Positions 50,677 through 61,048 of a DNA stretch of 64,000 nt are shown here, piece by piece. The stretch lies in NCBI GenBank assembly GCA_032871835.1, contig CM065298.1:7985596-8049595 (forward strand), read 5' to 3'. The DNA comes from Dipteronia dyeriana. Its lineage: Eukaryota; Streptophyta; Magnoliopsida; Sapindales; Sapindaceae. The position numbers were made by a program, and so were the translations under genes. The first letter of the stretch is position 1; each line of letters opens with the position of its first letter. The notes under the pieces are model-generated. The model ran no database searches and was not told the DNA's origin. It was given only the letters and a program-made list of their open reading frames with translations.

Positions 50677-53600
50677 TTACTTACTTAGCCAAAACAAATG
50701 GGGATACTGAGTCCGCATCTGATCTTCATGTTCCCAAGTCGCCTCTTCCACTGCATGATTTCTCCATAACACTTTTACAAAAGGAATAACCTTAGTACGT
50801 AATACTTGTTCCCTTCTATCTAGAATCTCAATAGGTTCCTCTTCATAAGTCAAATCTTCTCTTAACTTTACTGGTTGCTTGGTTAAAACATGCGTAGGGT
50901 CGACTATATATTTTCGAAGCATAGAAACATGAAATACATCATGAATTCTTGAAAGTGCAGAAGGCAACGCTAAGAGGTATGCCACTGCTCCTACTCGGGC
51001 AATGATCTCATACGGACCAATATATCGTGGACTTAACTTACCACGTCTTCCAAATCGAAGTATATCTTTTCAAGGCGAAATTCATAGAAATACATAGTCA
51101 CCTACTTTAAATTCAAGTTCCCTTCTCCGCTTATCTATATAGCTTTTCTGCCTATCTTGAGCAACCTTTAATCTGACTTTGATTATTCTGATCTTTTCTG
51201 TTGTGACTTGAACAAGTTCTGGACCTAACAACTTTCTCTCACCTACTTCATCCTAACATACTGGTGTTCTGCATTTCCTTCCATACAGAGCTTCATAAGG
51301 TGCCATTTCGATGCTAGCCTGATAACTGTTATTGTAGGCAAATTCTATCAAAGGTTTATGTACATCCCAACTACCTTTGAAATCCATTACACAAGCTCGA
51401 AGCATATCCTCTAATATCTGAATAGTACGCTCCGATTGGCCATCAGTTTGTGGGTGAAAAGCAGTACTAAAATGCAATCTAGTTCCCAAAGCTTCTTGTA
51501 AACTAGACCAAAATCTAGATGTAAACCGAGGATCTCTATCTGACACTATGAATACTGGTACGCCATGAAGACGAACTATTTCATTTACATAAATTTTGGC
51601 TAATCTGTCAAGAGAGTAAGTAATACCGATTGGCAGAAAATGTGCAGACTTTGTAAGTCGGTCAACGATCACCCATTTACTGTCATGACCACTTTGACTA
51701 CGAGGGAGTCCTACCATAAAATCTATGGTAACATGTTCCCATTTCCTTTTGGGAATAGGAAGTGGTTGTGATAGTCCTGCTGGTTTCTGATGTTCTGCCT
51801 TGACTTGCTGACAAATCAAACATTTAGAGACGAATTCTGTTATCTCTCTTTTCATACCTTGCCACCAGTAATGCTCTTTCAAAGTACGATACATCTTAGT
51901 ACTTCTTGGATGCATTGTATAAGCTGAAGAGTGAGCTTCTTCTAAAATTTCATTCTTGGTACACACAGTCGGTTACCTAGAACCAATGTACCATCACTTC
52001 TCACTACAAAATTAGCTTGTAAGATTTTCTGCACTTCTCCCTTCAATTTAACTAAATAAGAATCTTGAGTTTGTAATTTCCGTATACGATCATTCAAAAT
52101 AGGTCTAACCTGAAAGGTTGCCAGTAATGATTCACAATCTTGTGCTTCTAGCTTAACTCTCAACATTCTTAATTCAGCTAATAATGGAAGCTAAAGATGA
52201 TTTACTTTCCAATTCATCCTTAAATGAGCCATAGAACTTGAAGACTTTCTACTGAGTGCATCTACCACCATATTTGCCTTACCAGGATGATATTCAATCG
52301 TCCAGTCATAATCTTTAATCAACTCAATCCATCTTCTCTGTCTTAAATTCAGTTCTTTTTGAGTGAAAAGATATTTTAAGCTTTTATGATCTGTATAAAT
52401 CTGACAAGTAACTCCATATAAGTAATGCCTATAAATTTTCATTGCAAACACCACTGCAGCAAGCTCTATATCATGGGTTGGGTAATTCTTTTCATGTTTC
52501 ATTAATTGTCTTGATGCATAAGCTATCACTTTCCCATGTTGCATCAAAACACAACCTAAACCATGTTTAGATGCATCACTGTAAACAACAAATCCATCAC
52601 TTTCGGTTGGAAAAGCAAGTATTGGAGCAGAAGTCAATCTCTCATTGAGTTCTTGGAAACTCTTTCACAAGCTTTTGACCATTCAAACTTCACATCCTTC
52701 TAAGTTAATCTTGTTAATGGTAAAGCTATTTTAGAGAATCTCTCTACAAATCTTCGATAGTAACTTGCTAAACCCAAGAAACTTCTAATTTCGGTCACAC
52801 TAATTGGCCGTTTCCAATTCACTATAGCTTCAAATTTTTGAGGATCAACATAAATACCATAACCAGAAATCACATGACCCAAAAATATTACTCTATCGAG
52901 CCAGAATTGACACTTGCTAAATTTGGCATAAAGTTGATTCTCTCAGGACTTGTAGAATAATCTCTAAATGCTCTGTATGCTCTACATCATCCTTAGAATA
53001 AATCAAAATGTCATCAATGAATACGATAACAAATTTGTCTAGATAAGGATGAAATACCCTATTCATCAAATCCATAAAAGCTGCTGGAGCATTTGTTAAT
53101 CCAAATGGCATAACTAGAAACTCATAATTCCCATAACGAGTTCTGAAAGCGGTCTTTGGTATATCACAATTTCTAATTCTCAATTGGTGATAACTTTTTC
53201 GCAAATATATCTTGGAGAATACCTTTGCTCCTTTAAGCTGATCGAATAAGTTATCAATACGTGGGAGTGGGTATTTATTACGCACCGTTGCTTTATTCAA
53301 TTGCTGGTAATCGATGCATAAACGTAACGTTCCATCTTTCTTCTTAACAAACAGAACTTGCGCTCCCCATGGTGACACACTAGGTTTAATAAAATTCTTG
53401 TTCACCAATTTTTCTAATTGAATCTTCAACTCTTTCAATTCAGTTGGAGCCATTCTATAAGGTGGAATAGAAATCGGAGTTGTGCCTGGGACCAAATCTA
53501 TCACAAACTCAATGTCTCTATCTGATGGTAATCCATGAAAATCTTCCGAAAATACATCTAAATTTTTTCTTACCACCGATATGTCTTCTAATTTTACCTC

Positions 53601-55302
53601 CATATCCCGTGTATCAATTACATAAGCCAAATAAGCTGAACATTGTTTCCTGAGCAACCGTAGGACAGTGATAGCAGAAATAACACAAGAAGGAAGAACC
53701 GACGTTCACCATAGAAAATAACATCTGACTCTCATTGAAGTGTAAATTTCACCTCTTTTCGAAAAAAATCTACAGTAGCATGGTGTATAGCCAGCCAATC
53801 CATTCCCAAGATAACATCAAAATCATGTATATCAAACGGAATCAAATTAACATGTAGCTCATGCTTACCGACTAGGACCTTACTGTTTCTATATATATTC
53901 TCAGTCAATAAAGATTCACCAGTAGGTGTAGCCACTACCATACTAGAATCTAATGGACTTAATTCTACATCCGCATACACCATAAAAGATCGAGATACAA
54001 AAGAATGAGTAGATCCAGGATCAATGAGAACATAAGCATCGTGGCCAAAAATTGTCAACATACCTGTAACGACATCTGGCATGGTCTCGGTATCTTGCTG
54101 AGTAACAGCAAAAACCCTTGTCTGAGTACGAGGTCTACCCGACTGACCTCTCTGTTGGTTGCCTCCAACCCCTGTTACACTAACTTGGGTTTTCTCTATA
54201 GTTATAGATCCTCCTACTCGGGATCCCCTTTGCCCTTGAATCTGACCAGCGCCATTTTGCATTGGTTGAAAACTTATCTTTCTTTCTTCATTGCCTATCT
54301 GGAATAGGGCAATCTCTTTTTAAATGTCCAGGCTGTCCACATTGATAACAACCTGATCTCCCCAAATAACACTGACCATCTTGGTGTTTTCCGCAAGTCG
54401 AACATATAGGACTCCAACCTCTATCCATACTAACACTCTGTTGTCGACTACCCATTGGTTGCTGGACTGAGGCTTGGCTAGAACCAGGTCCATGACTCTG
54501 TTGATAATTACTAGTCTGACCTGAAAAACTGCCTATTGCCTTAGGCATTTTGCCATAAGAGCCTCTTACTGACCAGTTACTACGCTTTCGCTTTTGTTGT
54601 TCAAATCTGCGAGAGTCATATGGCCTCTCTCCACTCTCAATGCAGCTTCAAACAACTTACCAAACTCAACATGTCCAGAAGTAGTCACTATTGTCTTAAT
54701 TTCCGATCGAAGTCCATCTTTGAATTTTCTACACTTATTCTCTTCATCAGCGACTACATACGGAACAACCCTCGAAAGTTCTATAAATTTCTTCTCATAC
54801 TCTTCTACTGTCATAGATCCCTGTACTAGTTTGAAAAATTTAGCTCTTTTCAAATCTTGATAGAAACGAGGATAATAATGATCATTAAACTGCTTCTTAA
54901 AATCCTCCCAAGTAATTCTTCAGGAGTTCTTCGTTGAACTGAGGCCTACCAATCATATGCCTTTTCCTTTAGCAAAAATGTAGCAAAAGAAACCTTCTGT
55001 TCATCGGTGCACCTCATAACTTCAAATACATATTCACTATCTGGATCTCCTGCTCCATCAAAATTCGTAGCTCCCAACTTTCGTACATGCTCGATTGAAT
55101 TTTAAGGCACTCGCGTTTGGTACTGGACCATCGCAGTCAACAGTTCTGTAATTCTATCCATTGGTTCCTCCCTAGATTCCAGTACATGTGGTTGAGCTAT
55201 AGGTGGTTGAAGGTGTGATTCTATCTCGTTTTCACCTTGGTTACCACTCCTCTCTCCAAGGTCAACTACCGGTTATATGCGTGGGCGGCCAACTCGACGC
55301 AT
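50677..55302 (-). pseudogene. gag-pol of Tekay element 3 (degenerate)
   Basis: From ATG 55302: gag (54853-54566), CCHC knuckle (54548-54288), protease (54262-53732, [10 protein letters not shown]), RT (53657-52917), RNase H (52882-52191, [22 protein letters not shown]), integrase (52166-51253, HHCC finger, D of DRDPRF, E of SERTIQ), C-terminus with chromodomain (50985-50677, ending WLSK). The RT metal site FIDDILIYS is intact but the motif-A block reads [10 protein letters not shown] instead of [10 protein letters not shown], so the catalytic Asp is lost. Frameshifts separate the listed pieces; an early TAG-type stop follows the start. Confidence 0.9.
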
Positions 55303-55405
55303 GATGCTGTTACAAAATCAAAGTTATGCTTAAATGCATGAAACTAAATGCAAACAATTACTCAATGGTCTAAGGAATTATAAACCGTGGGCTCTGATAC
55401 CAAGT

Positions 55406-57202
55406 TGACAGGACCCACCCCGACTCCTCTCTTGAGTACGAGGGAGGTCCTGTGGGCTGCCCCGACTCCTCTTGAGTATGAGGGAACCCTGTGGCTCTAA
55501 CTTTTACTAGCATAATAAAAGGACTAAGATTTCCATAGGAAATACTTGCTATTAAACATACAATGTAAGGAGAATGCAAAATGTACATAATTACAATTTC
55601 TTTTCATATATTTTTTTTCGTTACAAAAGGTTTGTCAAAAATGACCGATCGGACTAAAAACCGACCACTTTTAAAAAACTAAGTAACCCGTCCATCTCGA
55701 GTGGGAAACCGAACAGGCCGAGTAAGAAATCCGAGTAGGCCGAATAAGAAATCCGAGTAGGCCGAGTAAACCGAATAGGCCATGTGAGCCGAGTAGGTCA
55801 AGTGGGCCGAGTAGGTCAAGTGGGCCGAATAGGTCAAGTGGGCCGAATAGGTCAAGTAGACCGAGTAGGCCAAACAGACCGAGTAGAGTCCCGACCATGC
55901 CTACCCTCTCGACCACTTTACAGTCCCGACCATGCCTACCCTCTCGACCACTTTACAGTCCCGACCATGCCTACCGTCCCGACCATGCCTATCTCATATT
56001 TCTAAATATGTACATGACAATTTAACATGCACGACTTTTATGCTTCATGATGTCGTCGAGTGGCCCACCTCAAAACTTCTGAGTCCGCACAACCGAGCAG
56101 CTACCTGAATAAATATTTTTAGAGTGAAGGGATGAGCGCTAACGCCCAGTGAGTGAATGAAAACCTTTAAAAACACTTTTCTATACCACTTTACGATAAG
56201 CATTCAGCAATACATGGTATAAGATAATATATCTACTTTCATACTTAATAAACTGAATACTGAATGCATCACTTTTCTGAACAAGAGTAAGATACCTTAT
56301 AAAATCTTAATCTTCACCAATTTCTTATCGGGGATACCCTCCATACGTAAGCCAAAATACTTTAGGCAAACGCCAAGTCATGAATAACTTCTGGACATAT
56401 CCGAGCAGAGCGACTCAATTACTCTTTCTCTGGTCATGCTCGGGCAGAGCGACTCTCTGGTCATACAAGTGCAGAGCGACTCTATTACTCTTTCTCTGGT
56501 CATGCACTTGCAGAGCTACTCATGACATACACATGTGTAGAACGGCCCCAAAAGCCAACCATAATCATAACTGGGAAGGGTACATGGTGCTTTTGTAGAA
56601 ATCATAATCTCTTAATAATTCATAAAAATAATATACTGATACTGAATGCTAATATAAGCATAAAATATATATTTTTGGTTCTCTGTATCATCACTATCAT
56701 TCATAAAAGCAATAAAACGCTTAAAAGATTTGCAACGATTAATCTTAATCATAAAATTGGAAACCTTTGAATTAAAACAAAACTGAAACTTAATTCACTC
56801 ACAACTTAGACGTCAAGCTTAATTTAGACTGAATATGCTAGGTTCCCTTCGTCTTCTTTCCCTAACAATCATAAGATCCAATTAGAAATTGGATATCAAA
56901 GAAGAATCAACTGAAATCTATAATCACGAGAGAGCTTCACTGACTTCTTCTCTTTTCTTTATTTTCTTTCCTTTCTTCCGCTGGATTCTACTGCTTTCTA
57001 GCTCTCACAACGTTTATCCTCATATATATATATACTTATGGAAGGACACAGCGGAAGTTGTGAGCTAATTAACCAAGCTCACAGCTGTCTGTCAGCCATG
57101 CATTTCACTTGGCTTACTCACCTGATGCCTTTTCTGCTTCACGCTTACCCCTTTTTTTTAATTGGGCCTTTCAATTGGGCCTAAAAGACATTGGGTGTTA
57201 CA
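55406..57202 (-). repeat. 5' LTR of Tekay element 3
   Basis: 69 bp longer than its partner, mainly through more units of the AGGTCAAGTGGGCCGAAT-type repeat at 55690-55880 and an extra CTCTCGACCACTTTACAGTC unit near 55910-55960. Confidence 0.9.
55690..55885 (-). repeat. LTR minisatellite (GGCCGAGTAGG units)
   Basis: About ten imperfect units of 15-18 bp (GGCCGAATAGGTCAAGTG). Homologous arrays occur at 33065-33180, 33760-33900, 40230-40320, 49200-49335 and 60525-60620. Open frames across them (YSAHLTYSAH-like) are repeat artefacts. Confidence 0.85.
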
Positions 57203-57937
57203 TACGATGCTGTGAAGTTTTGCCTCATTTACATGTTGAACTGGATACTGATAGGGGTGGACGAGAGATTGAAGATTCCAGTTTGGCAGTTTTGGTTGGT
57301 AGAGGACCTCAATACCTTCGATGCGTTCCCGTGGGGTGCCCACGTCTATAGGTATTCTATATTTTCATTCAAGAAAGCCTTACCGCGATGTCGTGAGGAA
57401 AGACGGCAACAGTCACAGCACGATGTTAGACATTTCGTGGAGGGGTACAACATTTACGGTCTATCACACGCCATTTTGGTAAGATATTTGATTTCCAACA
57501 TGTACATTTACTTTTGACTTAAAAATTGTTTGAATTATAACTGTACGTATCTTTGATGCAGATATTTGCTTTTGAGGTGATCCCCCAACTGGACGTCATT
57601 TTTAGGACTCGAAGGGTTACAGACCTTTCCCCTCGGCTGTTGAAGTGGGAGTTGACCAAACAACCTAGAGGGAAGAAGCTGGAGAAGATTTGTAGTGCTA
57701 GGGTAATTTATTTTTTTGTTAAGTTATTGTTTTTACATACGATAGGTAACAATGACATTCATCTAAATACGTTTTTAGATATCAACGAGGACGGAAATCG
57801 TGCCCACAGCAGCTGAGGCGGTTGCCTTATACTTTACAGGCCTAATGGAGGGGGGAGCCTGTATATACAGGACGACAGGGTTCACCCTCCTATTGATCCT
57901 GAGCCGACTACAAGTGCAATTCGTCCCGAAGAGAAGG

Positions 57938-57971
<34 letters not shown>

Positions 57972-58204
57972 ATTGAGATGAAGGCTTCAGACTCTACAGG
58001 TCCAGATTTCAGAGGTATGAACACTGGCGAATCTGAGTCGTCTCACCGGTGAGTGAGGCAGGTTTGGTTTACCACCCCAGGAACTGGTTCCACTACAGGG
58101 GATTCCAGTGCAGGCGTTCGACTTGATGGGGATCATTCGGAAGAAGATGACGGTTGAAATATTTGCAAACTCCAGGCCCGTATAGATTTCTGTAGTAATT
58201 CATG

Positions 58205-58345
58205 TGTATACGTACCAATTCTTTTGTATATGTTCCAATTACTTTGTATATTTACAAATTCTTTTGTATATGTACTAACAGTTTTGTATATTTACCAATT
58301 CTTTTGTATATTTACAAATTCTTTTGTACAAATAATTTTACATTT
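58205..58345 (+). repeat. TTTGTATATxTACxAATTC tandem repeats
   Basis: About six imperfect units of roughly 23 bp after the end of the DUF1985 gene, between the two convergent MULE genes. Confidence 0.8.
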
Positions 58346-58444
58346 GTATATATACAAATCATATTTAAATACAATTGCATTTCAGTTACTTAACAAGTTA
58401 TACGAGTTCAAATTATAACAATGTCATCATGATAACGCCTCAAT

Positions 58445-59420
58445 TCATTCCACGGTTCCACCGTCTCTAGTAGGGCACGTCTGTCTGTTGTGACCAACAG
58501 TATAACAGATACTACACTTGCGTCTGTATTCCTCAGGAATGACTCTGCTCGGATCTTCATCAGTAAAAGCTGGGTTAGAACATCTCCTCAAATTATGCCC
58601 TGGTTGTCGACATCGTCTACAGTTCTGTGTGGATGTTCTCTCGGAAGACGAGATACTGCGTAAAGCCCTCGGGCGGCCTGCTTGTCTCCCTGAGCTTGGA
58701 TTCAAAACGACTCTCTCAGCGATGTCAGATGGCACAATCCAAGTGGAAGGATGTCCAACCGGTATAATAGGAACCGAGTACCCATCAATAAGTGTTTGTC
58801 GCTTGTAGTAGTCCGCACAGAGGGATGTGAAATCCATGTTTTGGTCCCTATAAAAACATTGAAAACGATGATAAAATTGTATGATGTTTAAGTAATATCA
58901 ACCGTACAAAAAAATTGTATGATGTACCTTACGGCAACGAGAGCGTGAGAACATGGAAGAAGGTCCATTTTGAATTTGTTACATGTGCAGGTCTTCCAGG
59001 CTAAGTCAACGGTCCACTATTTTTCAGCCCATTTCACCAAAAATATATTCCAGTCAACTGGATTAATGGTCATAAAATTACACTTTTCAACACGTTTCAG
59101 GATCACAAGATGTGCTGGGTCGATCAACTGATGATGCATGGATTGTTCAGCCCTATGATGATCGTAAAACCAACGGTGTAACATATTTCTAATAAACTCT
59201 GCCAAAGTCAAAATAGGTAGTTGCTGTGCAAATTTAAGGCATGAGTTTATGCATTCTACAGCATTTGTTGTCATGACCCTATACCTTCTGTCGAGGCAGT
59301 TAACATGGGACCACTTGTGTGGATTGACATCAATTATATATTCATATGCATTCGGGTGCAAGTTGCGTAACTCTTCCATGTGCCGGTTATATTGCAACTC
59401 GGTTAACAACTCGGTTATAT
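58445..59420 (-). pseudogene. MULE (mudrA-like) transposase, C-terminal part
   Basis: Exons 59420 to about 58929 and about 58849-58445, separated by a GT..AG intron. The first part holds a TTNAVECINSCLKFAQQLPI segment and the SWIM zinc finger (CTC...CSH at about 58945-58985). The second has PVGHPSTW and GRPR blocks, then two CCHC knuckles (CRRCRQPGHNLRRC, CSICYTVGHNRQTC), a usual C-terminal layout of MULE transposases. A TAG at about 59016-59014 breaks the frame just before the SWIM finger. The catalytic DDE region is missing because the gene is cut at 59420. Confidence 0.8.
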
Positions 59421-60945
59421 GAGGATAAATGTTGTGAGAGCTAGAAAGCAATATAATCAAGCGAAAGAAAGGAAAGAGAAGAAAAGAGAAAAGTCAGTGA
59501 AGCTCTCGTAATTTCAGATTTCAGTTGATTCTTCTTTGATATCCAGTTTCTAATTGGATTTTGTGATTGATAGGGAAAGAAGACGAAGGGAACCTAGCAT
59601 ACTCAGTCTAAAATAAGCTTGACGATTAAGTTGTGAGTGAATTAAGTTTCAGTTTTGTTTTTAACTCAAGTTTACAATTTTATGCTTTAATTGCTACAAA
59701 TCATTTTAAGCTTTTTATTGCTTTTTATGATTGATTGCGAGTATACAGAGAACCAAAAATATATATTTATGCTTATATTAGCATTTAGAAACAGTATATT
59801 ATTTTTATGAATTATCAAGGAGAGATTATGATTTCTACAAAAGCACCATGTACCCTTCCCCAGTTATGATTATGGTTGGCTTTTGGGGCCGTTCTACACA
59901 TGTGTATGTCATGAGTCGCTCTGCATGTGCATGACCAGAGAAAGAGTAATAGAGTCGCTCTGCACTTGTATGACCAAAGAGTCACTCTGCCCGAGCATGA
60001 CCAGAGAAAGAGTAATTGAGTCACTCTGTTCTGTATGACCAGAAGTTGTTCATGACTGCGTTTGCCTGAAGTATTTCGGCTTACGTATGGAGGATATCCC
60101 CGTTACGAATTTTGTGAAGATTAAGATTTTATAAAGCATTTATTCTTATTCAGCAAAGAGAAGCATTCAGTTTATTCAGTATATTCAGTACGAAAGTATA
60201 TATATTATCTTATACCATGTATTGCTGAATGCTTATTGTAAAGTGGTTTAGAAAAGTGTTTTTAAAAGTTTTCATTCACTCACTGGGCGTTAGCGCTCAT
60301 CCTTTCACTCTTAAATATTTATCTAGGTAGCTGCTCGGTTGTGCGGACTCAGATGTTTTGAGGTGGGCCACTCGATGACATCATGAAGCATAAAAGTCAT
60401 GCATTTTAAATTTCCATGTACATATTTAAAAATATGAGGTTGGCATGGTCGGGACGGTAGGCATGGTCGGGATGGTAGGCATGGTCGGGATGGTAGGCAT
60501 GGTCGGGATGGTAGGATTTTTACTCGGTCTGTTCGGCTTACTCAGCCCACTTGACCTACTCGGCCCACATGGCCTATTCGGTCTACTCGGCCTACTCGGT
60601 TTTCTTACTCGGCCTGTTTCATCTCCCACTCTGGATGACTGGTTACTTAGTTTTTAAAGTTGTCGGTTTTTTGTCCGAACGGTCATTTTTGATAAACTTT
60701 TTGTAACGGACGAAAATCTATGTAAAGAAATTATAATTATGTACATTTTGTACTCTCCAGTATTCTCCTTAAATTTGTTCGACTTCAAACAAGTATTTCC
60801 GAATGGAGATTTCAACAGAAAGTCCTTTTATTATGCTAGAGAATGTAGAGCCCATAGGGTTTCCTTTGTACTCAAGAGAGGAGTCAGGGCAGCCCACAGG
60901 GCCTCCCTAGTACTCAAGAGAGAGGAGTCGGGGTGGGTCCTATCA
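59421..60945 (+). repeat. 5' LTR of Tekay element 4 (5'-truncated)
   Basis: Alignable with the solo LTR from about 31940 to its end. Ends GGGTGGGTCCTATCA. Confidence 0.88.
60445..60516 (+). repeat. 18-bp minisatellite in the LTR
   Basis: Four near-identical units of GGCATGGTCGGGATGGTA. Shorter versions are at 32975-33045 and, on the other strand, around 33920-33960 and 40325-40370. Confidence 0.9.
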
Positions 60946-60948
60946 ACT

Positions 60949-60960
60949 TGGTATCAGAGC
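60949..60960 (+). other. Primer binding site of Tekay element 4
   Basis: TGGTATCAGAGC, complementary to the 3' end of initiator Met tRNA, three bases after the LTR. Confidence 0.9.
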
Positions 60961-61048
60961 CCATGGTTTAAAATTCCTTAGACTATAGAATAATTTTTTG
61001 CATTCAGTTTCATGCATTTTAGCATAACTTTGATTTTGTAACAGTATC

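Larger units (their letters stand above)
48913..57202 (-). mobile_element. Full-length Tekay-type gypsy element (element 3)
   Basis: LTRs 48913-50640 and 55406-57202, with a perfect 5-bp duplication TACGA (48908-48912 and 57203-57207). Removing it and one TACGA rejoins the DUF1985 reading frame. Primer site TTGGTATCAGAG on the minus strand at about 55393-55404. Total 8290 bp. Confidence 0.95.
48433..58185 (+). pseudogene. DUF1985-type MULE-associated gene, split by a Tekay element
   Basis: N-terminal part 48433-48912, C-terminal part from 57208. The DUF1985-like core is visible: RDRRRFMVFCFGHF-like start, FLLGNHVVRFSKVEFSLITGL, then after the insertion DAVKFCLIYMLNWIL, VPVWQFWLVEDL-like, DAFPWGAHVYRYS, and GLSHAI then FAFEVIPQLD across a GT..AG intron (about 57480-57561). 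A second intron is at about 57703-57777. An acidic Gly-Glu repeat (GAGGGT units, 57937-57969) follows. Such proteins are often fused to a C48 (Ulp1-like) protease in plant MULEs; none is seen. Defects: a frameshift near 48530, TAG at about 48886, a frameshift near 57852, TGA at 57979. The function of DUF1985 is unknown. Confidence 0.7.
47174..59420. mobile_element. Large MULE carrying a DUF1985 gene, interrupted by Tekay elements
   Basis: The left terminal region (47174-47252) matches the ends of the small insertion in copy A. A subterminal repeat field, a DUF1985-type gene (plus strand) and a MULE transposase (minus strand) follow. A full Tekay element (48913-57202) splits it, and another Tekay element cuts off its right side at 59420. 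The right terminal repeat is not in the window. Confidence 0.65.

Noticed and set aside
57935..57970. GAGGGT repeat looked like telomere-type sequence
   Set aside because: The plant telomere unit is TTTAGGG; this is a short in-frame Gly-Glu repeat of the DUF1985 gene.
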